From: Bacteroidales bacterium
Lineage (GTDB): Bacteria; Bacteroidota; Bacteroidia; Bacteroidales; Marinilabiliaceae
DNA: 64,000 nucleotides
Reading direction: 5' to 3'
Assembly (NCBI GenBank): GCA_022768325.1
Contig: JALEMI010000053.1
Location: 62,001 to 126,000, forward strand
In this document: piece after piece, positions 37,667-46,999 of the stretch
Layout of the letters: each line of letters starts with the position of its first letter
Position numbering within the stretch: the first letter of the stretch is position 1
Program-made: the position numbers and the translations under genes
Notes under the pieces: generated by a model
Told to the model about the DNA's origin: nothing
Databases searched by the model: none
Seen by the model: the letters and a program-made list of their open reading frames with translations, nothing else

Positions 37667-37674
37667 TACCTTTG
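37667..37674 (+). promoter_or_regulatory. -7 box directly in front of menG
   Basis: TACCTTTG, exact consensus, with only 7 nt between its last base and the ATG at 37682. Transcription would begin at or next to the start codon, giving a nearly leaderless mRNA. Confidence 0.6.
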
Positions 37675-37681
37675 TCGGCAA

Positions 37682-38407
37682 ATGGCAGAGATAAAACCAT
37701 ACAGCGGAGCAGACGACAAACGCGCCCAGGTGGAGCGCATGTTCGATGGCATTGCGCCAAGCTACGACCTGCTCAACCACATCCTCTCTTTTGGTGTTGA
37801 CAAAGGGTGGCGACGGAAGTCCATTGACCTCCTTGCCGACCGTAAACCGCGCGAAATACTCGACGTCGCCACGGGAACAGCCGACATGGCCATAGCCATA
37901 CACAAACGGCTCGGGTGCAAAGTCCTCGGGTGCGACATCTCGCCCAAGATGGTTGAAGTGGGCGTCAAGAAGATTGAGAACGCCAACCTGACGCAAGACA
38001 TCTCACTATGCGTGGCGGACTCGGAGTCGTTGCCGTTCTCGTCGAACCGATTCGACGCGGTTACGGTGGCCTTTGGAGTGCGGAACTTTGCTAACCTCGA
38101 CAAGGGGCTTAGCCAAATGTGCCGAGTGCTGAAGCCTGGCGGACGGCTGGTGGTCCTTGAGTTCTCCACGCCGCCCAACGCCCTTTTCCGCACGATATAC
38201 AATTTCTATTTCAGCAACATTTTGCCCCTTATTGGCGGAGCTATATCGCGAGACAAAAGGGCCTACAACTACTTGTGCCGCTCGGCCATGGCGTTCCCCT
38301 CGGGCGAGGACTTTGAGCGACACCTGTATGCCGCAGGCCTGAAACCCGTATCGCGGAAGATGCTCACGCTGGGCATTGCCACGGCATATCTTGCCGAGAA
38401 GCCCTAA
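37682..38407 (+). CDS. menG: Demethylmenaquinone methyltransferase
   Basis: SAM-dependent C-methylation, the last step of menaquinone synthesis (UbiE/MenG family). 241 residues. RVERMFDGIAPSYDLLNHILSFG-type N terminus (here QVERMFDGIAPSYDLLN), motif I LDVATGTADMA, and the signature FSTPPNALFRTIYNFYF and RDKRAYNYLCRSAMAFP. ATG 37682 agrees with the family N terminus; longer readings run into the repeat. porT starts 61 nt after the stop, a gene order also known from other Bacteroidetes. Confidence 0.93.
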   Translation: MAEIKPYSGADDKRAQVERMFDGIAPSYDLLNHILSFGVDKGWRRKSIDLLADRKPREILDVATGTADMAIAIHKRLGCKVLGCDISPKMVEVGVKKIENANLTQDISLCVADSESLPFSSNRFDAVTVAFGVRNFANLDKGLSQMCRVLKPGGRLVVLEFSTPPNALFRTIYNFYFSNILPLIGGAISRDKRAYNYLCRSAMAFPSGEDFERHLYAAGLKPVSRKMLTLGIATAYLAEKP

Positions 38408-38468
38408 ACAATTATATATCCGGACCGTGGTGGCAATAATTTCGGCAAAGGAGCGTATTTGTTTCATT

Positions 38469-39245
38469 ATGAGACAATTCATGCGCCACGTCACCTCATG
38501 CCGACGCATCGCGCTCGGGCTGAGTGCCATTGTCGCCACGTCGCTTTGCGGCATCTCCGCCAATGCGCAATATCAGTCGGCGGCGGAGATTGCCACGCCC
38601 AAGGGCATACCCAACCTGCCGCGGTTTGACAAGCGGCCCATTCACTTTGGTTTTCTGCTCGGCTTCAACATCCTCGATTACCACGTTTACAACACAGGAC
38701 TGCGCACCTACGAGAACGGGGGCATGGCCCGATATGCCGAGGTGACGGAGGTTCAACCCGGCATAGTGCTCGGAATTGTCACCGACTTCCGTCTGTGCGA
38801 CAACCTCAATTTCCGCATCTTGCCCGGCATATCCTTCGGGCAGCGCAACCTGCTCTTCGTGGACGAGAGCGGCAAGCCAATTGACGAAGAGCCAGAAAAA
38901 ATCAAGTCGACTTTTGTTGAATGCCCATTCCTGCTGAAATATTCCGCCCACAGGCTGATGAACATCCGGCCTTACATCATCGGAGGCGTCACGCCGCGCT
39001 TCGACCTGGCCAAGGATAAGCAGCAGCACCTCAGCATGAGGTCGCTCGACTTCTACGCCGATGCGGGCGCAGGCATGGACTTCTACCTCACCTTTTTCCG
39101 CCTCTCGATAGAGCTGCGGTGCGACTTTGGCCTCACCAACGTCTACGACCCCAACGCGTCGGAAGACATTGAAGACTTGCCATATCAGCAGGCCATACGC
39201 AGGCTCAAATCGCGGTGGTGGGGCTTGGTCTTTTATTTTGAGTGA
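38469..39245 (+). CDS. porT: PorT-family outer membrane beta-barrel protein
   Basis: 258 residues. Signal peptide ending about SANAQ, then an eight-stranded barrel-type sequence (FGFLLGFNILDYHVY, GIVLGIVTDFRLCDNLNFRILPGISFGQRNL, FVECPFLLKYSAHRLMNIRPYIIGG). PorT/SprT is needed for type IX secretion and gliding in Porphyromonas and Flavobacterium, and porT lies next to the menaquinone methyltransferase gene in several Bacteroidetes. ATG 38469 places the signal peptide at the N terminus. No other T9SS genes are in the window. The M16 gene begins 3 nt after the stop. Confidence 0.85.
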   Translation: MRQFMRHVTSCRRIALGLSAIVATSLCGISANAQYQSAAEIATPKGIPNLPRFDKRPIHFGFLLGFNILDYHVYNTGLRTYENGGMARYAEVTEVQPGIVLGIVTDFRLCDNLNFRILPGISFGQRNLLFVDESGKPIDEEPEKIKSTFVECPFLLKYSAHRLMNIRPYIIGGVTPRFDLAKDKQQHLSMRSLDFYADAGAGMDFYLTFFRLSIELRCDFGLTNVYDPNASEDIEDLPYQQAIRRLKSRWWGLVFYFE

Positions 39246-39248
39246 AAC

Positions 39249-40484
39249 ATGATAACCTTTTCGCGCCACGTATTGGCAAACGGGCTTAGGGTTCTCGTAT
39301 GCGAGGACCCCCTGTCGCCAATGGCCACATTCAATATGCTCTACACCGTAGGCGCACGAAATGAGAACCCAGAACGGACGGGCTTTGCTCACCTCTTTGA
39401 GCACCTCATGTTTGGCGGCTCGGCCAATGTGCCCGACTTCGACTACGAAGTTCAGAGGGTCGGCGGCGACGCCAACGCGTTCACCAACAACGACTACACG
39501 AATTATTACGTCACCCTGCCCGCCGACAACATTGAGACCGCCTTTTGGCTCGAAAGCGACCGCCTTTGTGAACCGGCGTTTAGCCAGGAGAGCCTCGACA
39601 TTCAGAAGAAAGTCGTGATTGAGGAGTTTCGCCAGCGATACCTCAACGCCCCATACGGCGACATTCAGCATATTTTCCGCGACTTGGTCTATAAAGTACA
39701 CCCGTACCGATGGCCCACCATTGGGCTGAACATCGAGCATATTGAGAACGCGACGCTCGACGAGGTGAAAGACTTCTTCTACCGGCACTACACGCCCTCC
39801 CGCGCCATTCTCGCCGTGTCGGGCAACGTGAAGACTGACCACATATTCGCCTTGGCCGAGAAATGGTTTGGAGACATACGCCGCGACGCTCCCAAAGAGC
39901 CCGCGCCTCCCGCCGAACCCGTTCAGACCGAGGCCAGGACACTATTCAAGGAGGGCAACGTGCCAGCCACGCGAATCATGATTGCCTTCCACTCCGCCGA
40001 CCGTCTGCACCGCGACACGAAGCTCGGCGACCTGATGACGGACGTGTTTGCCGACGGTCTGTCGTCGCGACTAATCCAAAGGCTCGTTAAGGAGAGCCGC
40101 ACGTGTACCGACGCAAACGCCTACATAACAGGCTCTTTTGATCCCGGCGCAGTAATCTTCTCGGCACAAGTGGCCGACGGTGTGAAGCCCGAGACGGCAA
40201 TTGGGCAAATATGGGACGAGATTCACGAAATGCAAGACTCGGGCCCTACGGACTACGAGATAAACAAAGCCAGAAACAGGCAAGAGGCTGCCCAAATAAT
40301 TGGCGAGACGGCATCGCAGACAATGTCGCAGACCCTCGCCACATACGAGATGCTTGGCGACGCCAACCTCGTAAACACAGAGTACAGGGCATACGACGAT
40401 ATGCAGCCCGACGACGTCATGGACTTCGCACGCCGCACGTGCACCGTCGAGAACAGCTCAACGCTCATTTACCGTTCAAAATAA
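39249..40484 (+). CDS. M16 family zinc peptidase, catalytic subunit
   Basis: 411 residues. The inverted zinc motif HLFEH (His48, Glu51, His52) is followed by the distal glutamate region VVIEEFRQRY. Two M16 half-domains are present, with the RLIQRLVKES C-half signature. Such proteins usually pair with a second, inactive M16 subunit, here encoded 12 nt downstream. No signal peptide is seen, so it should be cytoplasmic. Starts 3 nt after porT and is probably cotranscribed with menG and porT. Confidence 0.93.
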   Translation: MITFSRHVLANGLRVLVCEDPLSPMATFNMLYTVGARNENPERTGFAHLFEHLMFGGSANVPDFDYEVQRVGGDANAFTNNDYTNYYVTLPADNIETAFWLESDRLCEPAFSQESLDIQKKVVIEEFRQRYLNAPYGDIQHIFRDLVYKVHPYRWPTIGLNIEHIENATLDEVKDFFYRHYTPSRAILAVSGNVKTDHIFALAEKWFGDIRRDAPKEPAPPAEPVQTEARTLFKEGNVPATRIMIAFHSADRLHRDTKLGDLMTDVFADGLSSRLIQRLVKESRTCTDANAYITGSFDPGAVIFSAQVADGVKPETAIGQIWDEIHEMQDSGPTDYEINKARNRQEAAQIIGETASQTMSQTLATYEMLGDANLVNTEYRAYDDMQPDDVMDFARRTCTVENSSTLIYRSK

Positions 40485-40496
40485 CCACCGAAAGCT

Positions 40497-41789
40497 TTGG
40501 ACAACAAATTTCGCATGACCCCGCCTCCGTCGGGGGACATCAAGATGCCCGTCGTACCAACATTCGAGACAGAAGTGCTGCCGAACGGGGCGATGCTTCA
40601 CGTCATGCCCGGCGGCAACCAGTCCATTGTCAAGATTGAGATCAACGTTGCCGCAGGCTCGCTGCGCACGAGCCGTGCCCTAATAGCGTCGTCGACTGCC
40701 GAACTGCTTTCTGAGGGGACGGAGTTCCACACGGCGCAAGAGATGGCCGAGGCCTTGGACTTCTACGGCGCGTACACGTGGCCAAAGTCGTCCATAACGA
40801 GGGCTTCCGTATCGTCGCTGTGCGTGGAGCGAGACCTTAAGCATATTGTTGAGCTTGTCAACGAGATAATCCGCCACCCCGCCTTCCCCGACGAAGAGGT
40901 GGAGCTATATAAGGCGCAGGAGATCCAGAACTTCGACATGAAGATGCTGAAGACGCCCTACCTCGCCTCGCGGGCCATGCTGCATGCCCTCTATGCCCCT
41001 GGGTGCCGCTATGGGCGCGTGGCGCGTCATGAGGACTATGACAACCTTACGCCCCAGGCTTTGCGCGACTTCCACGCCGAGGCATATCGCCCCAATGTGG
41101 CGCACATATTCGTATCGGGTCGCCCGTCGGACGACGACATACGTTTCATTGCGGAGACTTTCGGCACAACCGATTGGCAGCCCGGACCTACATGGGAGAT
41201 TCCCGGCCCGGAATACAATAAGACGAGCAGCCGGACAATGATTGAGTTTGACGGCGAGCAGACTTCGGTCCGCGTCTTCCGCCCCATCTTCAACCGTTCG
41301 CACCCCGATATGTTGCCCTTTGGCATGGCCAACGCGGCGCTGGGAGGATATTTTGGCGCCCGAATATCGCAAAACCTGCGTGAGCGGCTCGGCCTCACCT
41401 ACGGGGCATATTCCACCCTAAACGTCAACAAGTTCCGCGGCGTACACTCCATTTCCACAGAGGTCAAGACGGGCAGCCACGAGCAAGTGGTGCGCGAGAT
41501 ATTCAACGACATGGAGCGGCTGGCCTCGGAATGCATTACGGACCGCGAGATGGAGACGCTGCGCGGATTCATGAAGGGCGAAATGCTCCATTACTTCGAC
41601 AGTGTCCTCACGTCGGCCGACACCGTTGCCGCCTTCATGCTTGAGGACGTAAACATGGACTACGTGAACGACTACTACCGGATCGCGAGCGACATCTCGA
41701 AAGAGGAGATACGGCAGATGGCGGCTAAATGGCTCGTGGCGGGTGAGTATTCCGTGGTGTGTGTCGGTAAGGGTGTTGGCGGCGAATAA
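40497..41789 (+). CDS. M16 family peptidase, non-catalytic partner
   Basis: 430 residues. Aligns with M16 peptidases but the HXXEH zinc motif is absent: the equivalent segment reads SSTAELLSEG. The substrate-binding RERLGLTYGAYSTLN motif is intact. This is the usual composition of an M16B heterodimer, with one chain holding zinc and the other the R/Y pair. The start is uncertain: TTG 40497 gives MDNKFRMTPPP, while ATG 40515 gives MTPPPSGD; the family N terminus slightly favours the longer form. Confidence 0.88.
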   Translation: MDNKFRMTPPPSGDIKMPVVPTFETEVLPNGAMLHVMPGGNQSIVKIEINVAAGSLRTSRALIASSTAELLSEGTEFHTAQEMAEALDFYGAYTWPKSSITRASVSSLCVERDLKHIVELVNEIIRHPAFPDEEVELYKAQEIQNFDMKMLKTPYLASRAMLHALYAPGCRYGRVARHEDYDNLTPQALRDFHAEAYRPNVAHIFVSGRPSDDDIRFIAETFGTTDWQPGPTWEIPGPEYNKTSSRTMIEFDGEQTSVRVFRPIFNRSHPDMLPFGMANAALGGYFGARISQNLRERLGLTYGAYSTLNVNKFRGVHSISTEVKTGSHEQVVREIFNDMERLASECITDREMETLRGFMKGEMLHYFDSVLTSADTVAAFMLEDVNMDYVNDYYRIASDISKEEIRQMAAKWLVAGEYSVVCVGKGVGGE

Positions 41790-41928
41790 GGGTGGGGAGA
41801 TGTCGCTCGGACTATGCTACGTCATGCTGAGGCAAATTCATAAAATAGCGTTGCCCAGGCTTCCTATTTCAAACATTTTCACCTATATTCACTGCCGATA
41901 ACCACACTCACTCTCCCGATTAACAACC

Positions 41929-42444
41929 ATGGATGTCAAAGACGCTATCTTAAAAAGACGCTCCGTCAGGAAATATTCTGACCGGATGCCAGACCACAGC
42001 ACACTCATTCAGGTTCTCGAAGCCGCCCGCATGGCGCCATCGGCAACCAACCGCCAGCCCTATCGCCTTGTCTGCGTCACGACCCCCGACCTCCGCGCCC
42101 AAGTAATTCAGGCGTACCACGGGCCGTCGTGGATTAAGACGGCTCCCGCCGTCATCGTAGTCTTGGCCAATCATGACAAAGGATGGGTGCGTTCCTACGA
42201 CGGTAAAGAGCATTCGGAGATTGACGCGACCATTGCCACAGACCACATGACGCTGCGAGCCGCCGAGCTGGGACTCGGGACGTGCTGGGTGTGCAACTTC
42301 AACACCGACGAGGTCCGACAGGCGCTTAACCTCCCGAGCAACGAGGAGCCAATAGCCCTCTTGCCCATCGGGTATCCAGACCCCGAGGAGATCCCGAAGC
42401 AGAAGAACCGCAAGCCGGCGGAAGACGTATACTCCTTTGCATAA
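41929..42444 (+). CDS. Nitroreductase-family flavoprotein
   Basis: 171 residues, a short FMN-dependent nitroreductase-like protein. KRRSVRKYSDRMP and MAPSATNRQPYRLV carry the FMN-phosphate-binding Arg and Ser residues; AAELGLGTCWVCNF and LLPIGYPD are the C-terminal hallmarks. Natural substrate unknown. TATATTCA at about 41884 is a weak -7 candidate. The sirtuin gene follows after 12 nt and is probably cotranscribed. Confidence 0.9.
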   Translation: MDVKDAILKRRSVRKYSDRMPDHSTLIQVLEAARMAPSATNRQPYRLVCVTTPDLRAQVIQAYHGPSWIKTAPAVIVVLANHDKGWVRSYDGKEHSEIDATIATDHMTLRAAELGLGTCWVCNFNTDEVRQALNLPSNEEPIALLPIGYPDPEEIPKQKNRKPAEDVYSFA

Positions 42445-42456
42445 AACGCCGCGCGC

Positions 42457-43227
42457 ATGACCACCGAAGAGACCATCGCCCAAGCTGCCAAACTGATTGC
42501 CGAGGCATCGCACGCCATAGTCTTCACCGGCGCGGGAATTTCGCTCGAAAGCGGAATCCCCACCTTCCGAGGCTCGGGCAGCAGCATCTGGAGCCAATAC
42601 GACCCCGACGACATAGAGATTTGCAACTTCACCAGCACCCCCATCAAGTCGTGGAAAACAATTAAAGCCTGTTTCTACGACTTCATGAAGGACAAGGACA
42701 TACGCCCAAACAAGGCTCATTACGTCATTGCCGACCTGGAGAAGGCGGGGGTAGTCAAGACCATCATCACGCAAAACATCGACGCCCTCCATCAGAAAGC
42801 GGGTGCCACGGACGTGATAGAGTTCCACGGGACTACGGCCACCATCTCGTGCACAAGGTGCCACCACACATATCGCGCTGAAGACGTGGACCTCGGGGCG
42901 CAGCCTCCTAAGTGTCCCGACTGCGGCGGCCTCCTGAAGCCCGACTTCGTCTTCTTCGGCGAGGGAATCCCCGAGAAGGCGTTGAACGAGAGCTTTGACC
43001 ATGCGGCAAAAGCGGATCTGTGCATCGTTGTGGGCACGTCGGCCCAGGTGATGCCCGCAGGAATGATACCCATAAACGTGAAACGGGCCGGCGGCAAGGT
43101 TATAGAGATAAACCCCGAGAAATCGGCCATTACGGACTTATACGCCGACGTGTTCATACCCCTCGGGGCGGTGGACGCCTTCACTCGGTTGGAAGCCGGA
43201 CTGAAACAGACAGGGCTAAAATTTTGA
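42457..43227 (+). CDS. cobB: NAD-dependent protein deacylase (sirtuin)
   Basis: 256 residues. Removes acyl groups from lysines using NAD. GAGIS (residues 25-29), TQNIDALH, the catalytic His124 in FHGT, four zinc cysteines (132, 135, 153, 156 in CTRC and CPDC), VVGTSAQV and INPEKS are all present. The acyl-specific Tyr/Arg pair of class III sirtuins was not seen, so classic deacetylation is likely. Cotranscription with the nitroreductase-like gene is suggested by the 12-nt gap. Confidence 0.94.
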   Translation: MTTEETIAQAAKLIAEASHAIVFTGAGISLESGIPTFRGSGSSIWSQYDPDDIEICNFTSTPIKSWKTIKACFYDFMKDKDIRPNKAHYVIADLEKAGVVKTIITQNIDALHQKAGATDVIEFHGTTATISCTRCHHTYRAEDVDLGAQPPKCPDCGGLLKPDFVFFGEGIPEKALNESFDHAAKADLCIVVGTSAQVMPAGMIPINVKRAGGKVIEINPEKSAITDLYADVFIPLGAVDAFTRLEAGLKQTGLKF

Positions 43228-43253
43228 TTTCCACCAGCAAAAGAATACCTTTG
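43221..43253 (+). promoter_or_regulatory. Complete Bacteroidetes promoter of fabG
   Basis: ATTTTG ending at 43226, 19 nt spacer, TACCTTTG at 43246-43253: both -33 and -7 elements at the canonical spacing. It overlaps the last codons of the sirtuin gene. The leader would be about 25 nt. Confidence 0.7.
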
Positions 43254-43285
43254 CGAAAATTTTGACAGATAAACTTCACACTAAT

Positions 43286-44032
43286 ATGAAACTTCTTGAA
43301 GGGAAGACGGCCCTCGTAACAGGAGCCGCACGAGGCATCGGCAAAGCCCTTGCTCTCCGATTTGCCGAAGCCGGCGCCAACATAGCATTCACCGACCTCG
43401 AAATCAACGACGCTGCCAAAGAGACTGAGGCTCAGATTGCCGCACTCGGTGTCAAGGTGAAAGGCTACGCCTCGAACGCCGCCAACTTCGAGCAGACACA
43501 CGAGGTCGTAAACCAGATTGTTGCGGACTTCGGCTCCATCGACGTACTCGTCAACAACGCCGGCATCACCAAGGACGGCCTGATGCTCAAGATGACTGAG
43601 CAGCAGTGGGACGCAGTCCTCACCGTCAACCTCAAGTCCGCATTCAACTTCATCCACGCCGTAATCCCCGTGATGAGCAAGCAGCGCAAGGGCAGCATCA
43701 TCAACATGAGCTCCGTAGTAGGAGTGCATGGCAACGCTGGCCAGTGCAACTACTCCGCTTCAAAGGCTGGCATGATTGGCTTGGCAAAGTCCATTGCTCA
43801 AGAGATGGGCAAGCGTGGCATCCGCGCAAACGCCATCGCCCCTGGCTTCATCATCACCGCCATGACCGACCAACTCTCCGAGGACGTCAAGAAGGGCTGG
43901 TATGACAAGATCCCCCTCCATCGCGGCGGCACCCCTGAGGACATCGCCGATGTGGCTCTCTTCCTCGCTTCGGATATGTCCGCATACGTCACCGGACAGG
44001 TCATCCAGGTCGATGGTGGAATGAATATGTAG
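43286..44032 (+). CDS. fabG: 3-oxoacyl-[acyl-carrier-protein] reductase
   Basis: 248 residues. Short-chain dehydrogenase that reduces 3-oxoacyl-ACP with NADPH. TGAARGIG (residues 12-19) binds cofactor; NNAG is at about 90; the catalytic triad is Ser142/143, Tyr156 and Lys160 in YSASKAG. The VTGQVIQVDGGMNM C terminus is typical. ATG 43286 gives the family N terminus MKLLEGKTALVTG; the longer TTG frame enters the promoter. Monocistronic, with a promoter inside the sirtuin gene and its own terminator. Confidence 0.95.
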   Translation: MKLLEGKTALVTGAARGIGKALALRFAEAGANIAFTDLEINDAAKETEAQIAALGVKVKGYASNAANFEQTHEVVNQIVADFGSIDVLVNNAGITKDGLMLKMTEQQWDAVLTVNLKSAFNFIHAVIPVMSKQRKGSIINMSSVVGVHGNAGQCNYSASKAGMIGLAKSIAQEMGKRGIRANAIAPGFIITAMTDQLSEDVKKGWYDKIPLHRGGTPEDIADVALFLASDMSAYVTGQVIQVDGGMNM

Positions 44033-44054
44033 AAGTATTAGCCCACAAGGCAAG

Positions 44055-44098
44055 AATAGCGGCGCAAGGCTTTTGATGGCCTTGCGCTTAGCTATTTA
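44055..44098 (+). terminator. Terminator of fabG
   Basis: CGCAAGGC and GCCTTGCG arms around an 8-nt loop, extended by AATAGC/GCTATT, followed by TTAA. Confidence 0.75.
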
Positions 44099-44148
44099 AC
44101 CAACGTGGTTTCTTCTCACGGCCCATCTTACTATTTGACATTCGGCAA

Positions 44149-44190
44149 TTTTTTTTTAAAAAAAAAAAAGAACCCTATTTTTTACCTTTA
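44149..44190 (+). promoter_or_regulatory. Promoter region of the acyltransferase gene with T9-A12 homopolymers
   Basis: Nine T (44149-44157) and twelve A (44158-44169) precede a -7-like TACCTTTA (44183-44190). The A-tract occupies the place of the -33 element, so slippage would alter promoter spacing. A TACTCG...CGAGTA hairpin follows in the leader (44198-44216). Confidence 0.45.
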
Positions 44191-44232
44191 GCTATGTACT
44201 CGTAAAAGCCGAGTAATTATATTTCGCAGAGT

Positions 44233-45197
44233 ATGGTAGCAACAAAACAAAGATTAGCTTATTTGGACGTAATGAGGGGAATAGCCATTCTCCTTGTTGT
44301 TTTTCAACATTGCACAGGTTCAAATAATACTGCGGGAGGATTGATATTATCTTTCCACATGCCATTGTTCTTCTTCATATCTGGAAGTTGCTTCTCATTT
44401 GGTGTCGGGGGGGTAAATTATTTATAATCAATAAGTTACGCCGCCTATTAATACCTCAAGTTACGTTCGCTGTAGTTAATTATGTTACATTTGTCGCAAT
44501 CGAGTGGGTAAAGGGAACGCCGCCCTCAGCACTTGCCTTCTTGAATTTCTTGACGGCTTGGTTTCTGCTGGCTTTATTTGCGATGTTCATTCTGATGTAC
44601 CCTATACTGTCGTTAGTTAAGAATAGAGTAGCCGTTGCGCTTCTTGCTTTAGCAATATTTGTGGCTTTCTGTTTTACGGATTATAACGACCTGGTTGTTG
44701 TTCAGCAAACAATGGCTGCTTTGGTCTTCGGTTTACTAGGTTTTCTTTGCCGCCCCTATCTTGACAAATATGCTGTTTCCGAGAGCTCCTTTAAGGGTTA
44801 TGGGTGGCTGTCTCTAATTGTTTGCACAATTATCGCTTGCTTCAACGACACTGTGTTTATGTACATTAATGAGTATGGGAACAAATTGCTTTTCGCTCTA
44901 ACATCCGTTTTGGGTATCTATTCCATAGTTGACATATCCGTATCGTTGAGAAATACAAATTTCTTGCAGTGGTGTGGCATAAACTCTATCATAATATATG
45001 TTCTTCATTTTCCTATGTTTAGAGTATCTGGAGTAGTGTGCAGAGAATTCGGATCGAGTTTTCCAGGCGGAGCATACGCGCTTAGCCTCATTGCTTTTAT
45101 CGTAGTTTTGCTCATAGTTTCCGCTGCCGTAGTGTTTTGCAACAAATACCTATGGTGGGCATTTGGGAAAGGAAGACAGAAACCCGTTGTTCGTTAA
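44233..45197 (+). pseudogene. Acyltransferase-3 family membrane protein, frameshifted at a G7 tract
   Basis: Two overlapping frames encode one protein. Residues 1-62 (MVATKQRLAYLDVMRGIAI...HMPLFFFISGSCFSFGVGG) hold the N-terminal helix and the R/H motif of acyltransferase_3 (OafA-like) enzymes. The rest, from FIINKLRRLLIP onward, is in another frame and supplies about eight more helices. The shift falls at seven G residues (44407-44413); eight or five G would restore a ~320-residue protein. Such enzymes acetylate surface polysaccharides. AT-rich composition, unlike the flanking genes. Either a phase-OFF allele or a sequencing error in the tract. Confidence 0.75.
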
Positions 45198-45255
45198 GGT
45201 AAGCTGGTTTTCACCACTCCGAATTACGTAAGAAGATACTGGGCGACCAGCATAA

Positions 45256-45290
45256 AGGGAGATTCCTCATTGCGAGGGACCTCCCTATCT
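45256..45290. terminator. Hairpin between acyltransferase and MATE genes
   Basis: AGGGAG...CTCCCT outer stem and CCTC...GAGG inner stem, followed by ATCTTTT on the plus strand. Convergent genes flank it. Confidence 0.6.
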
Positions 45291-45381
45291 TTTGGGGTAG
45301 TTGACAATAAGCCACCCACTAACTTCATTCTATTCAATCGTTTAAGGGTCAGTCAGGCACCTCTTGTGTCCTACAAATCTT

Positions 45382-46722
45382 TTATCCCACTTTTCGCGAG
45401 ACCCAAATTACCAACAGCGTTGAGACCTCGGCGGCCGCTACGGTGAGCCATAGGCCGCTCTCGCCCATGAGGGGCGGCAGGATTTGGCTGAAAGCGAAGA
45501 TGAAGACGAAGCCGCGGAGAGTCATGAAGACCGAGGCCGGCTTACTACGCTCTACGCTTTGCAGGTAGCCAATCAGGACAATGTTTATTGTCAAGAAGGG
45601 GAAGGCGAGCGCAAAGAGCGGCAGGCCACGGCAGGCGAGTTCGTAGGCGCGAGTGCTGGTGTCGAGGAATATGGCGGCCATTCCGTTGGCGAAGAAGGAG
45701 AAGAGGGCGCAGATGGCGACGCCCGATATTACGGCGACGGATATGCCGAGCCGCAGGGTCTTCGCCACACGTTCCGTCTGCCCACATCCGTAGTTGAAGC
45801 TCACGATGGGCATTGACGATTGGGCAATGGAATTGGCGAACATGAAAATCATGGGCGTAAGGTAACAGGCGACGCTGAATGCCGCCACGCCGTCTTCGCC
45901 AAGCACGTTGATGAACATATAGTTGCCAACGACGAGCATGAACGAGATGGCAATGTCGCCAATGAGGGCGGGGAAGCCGCTTTGGCTCATTTGGCAGATG
46001 TCTGTAAACGTCTGCTTGCGGAGATGGCGAGTGCCGAGCGGAGGCAGCGACAGACGGAAGTTTTTAGAGAAGAAGACGAAATAGACGGTGGCGAGCAGTG
46101 CGCCAATGGCGGCGGATATTGACGTGGCCCAAGCTGCCCCCGCAATGCCCCATTGGAGGGGATAGACAAACAGATAGTCCAGCGCAATGTTGAGTATTGA
46201 GGGGATGACATTGGTCAGCATGGCGTAACGGGGCGAGCCGTCGAGCCTGATGAGGAACATACCGGCAACCATAGGGCCATAGCACAACATACCGAGGCTT
46301 ATCCAGCGGAGATAGTCCGTCACGTAGGGCAGGAGGACGTCGGAACCGCCGAAGATGAAGCACAGCTGGCGCGGGAGGGTGAGGACGGCTGTCGCAATGA
46401 CTATCCCCGTGACGACGGTGGCGAAAAACGCCCCCGAGGCGAGTCGTCCGGCCTTGGCGTTCTCACCCCTAGAGAGGCTCACAGCCCCGAGTACGGAAGC
46501 CCCTCCGCCAAGCATGAGGCCCATGCCCGTGGCAAACATGAAGACAGGAGCGGCAACATTGACCGCCGCAAGGGCATCCGACCCGACACCATGCCCCACA
46601 AACGCCCCATCGGCCACGTTGAGAATGGCAGAGAACATCATGCTAAGGAGGGTTGGGAATAGGTATTCGAAGAAAAGTCTGCTAACGCTTGTCCGCCCGA
46701 GGTCGAGGTCTTTCTGTCGCAT
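45382..46722 (-). CDS. MATE-family efflux transporter
   Basis: 446 residues with about twelve transmembrane helices in two halves. FFEYLFPTLLSMMFSAILNVADGAFVGHGVGSDALAAVNVA is the N-terminal MATE repeat. Na+- or H+-coupled export of drugs or metabolites; substrate not predictable. ATG 46722 (MRQKDLDLGR) is preferred over ATG 46794, because a -7-like AATATTTG box lies at 46782-46789 just inside the longer frame. Convergent with the acyltransferase gene. Confidence 0.9.
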   Translation of the reverse strand: MRQKDLDLGRTSVSRLFFEYLFPTLLSMMFSAILNVADGAFVGHGVGSDALAAVNVAAPVFMFATGMGLMLGGGASVLGAVSLSRGENAKAGRLASGAFFATVVTGIVIATAVLTLPRQLCFIFGGSDVLLPYVTDYLRWISLGMLCYGPMVAGMFLIRLDGSPRYAMLTNVIPSILNIALDYLFVYPLQWGIAGAAWATSISAAIGALLATVYFVFFSKNFRLSLPPLGTRHLRKQTFTDICQMSQSGFPALIGDIAISFMLVVGNYMFINVLGEDGVAAFSVACYLTPMIFMFANSIAQSSMPIVSFNYGCGQTERVAKTLRLGISVAVISGVAICALFSFFANGMAAIFLDTSTRAYELACRGLPLFALAFPFLTINIVLIGYLQSVERSKPASVFMTLRGFVFIFAFSQILPPLMGESGLWLTVAAAEVSTLLVIWVSRKVG

Positions 46723-46822
46723 GGTTTCTCTGCTGTTGAATTGAGTAGGACTACGAAGTTCAGCATTATTCGGCAACTTGGCAAATATTGTCATGGTTTG
46801 GGGAATCTCTGCTCTTTAAACA

Positions 46823-46845
46823 CCGTTCAAAAGCCATTTGAACGG
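46823..46845. repeat. TTCAAA/TTTGAA palindrome
   Basis: CCGTTCAAA and TTTGAACGG are perfect 9-bp arms around a 5-nt centre. Related words (TTTAAACACC, TTAAATGCCATTT) flank it. Same family as 9889, 23806 and 57801. Confidence 0.7.
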
Positions 46846-46971
46846 CAATTAAATGCCATTTCATGTGCAGAAAGCACCAATTTTCCTCTCACCGCGACAT
46901 AAAAATCCCCCATTAAGCGCGGTTTCTCGATTTTATTCCCTCTGATATAAGTCCAATTTTCTTGGTGGTGA

Positions 46972-46979
46972 TAATTTTG
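46972..46979 (+). promoter_or_regulatory. -7 box of the TonB receptor operon
   Basis: TAATTTTG, exact match to TAnnTTTG, 20 nt before the receptor start codon. Confidence 0.5.
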
Positions 46980-46999
46980 CCTCAGACAAACAACAACAG

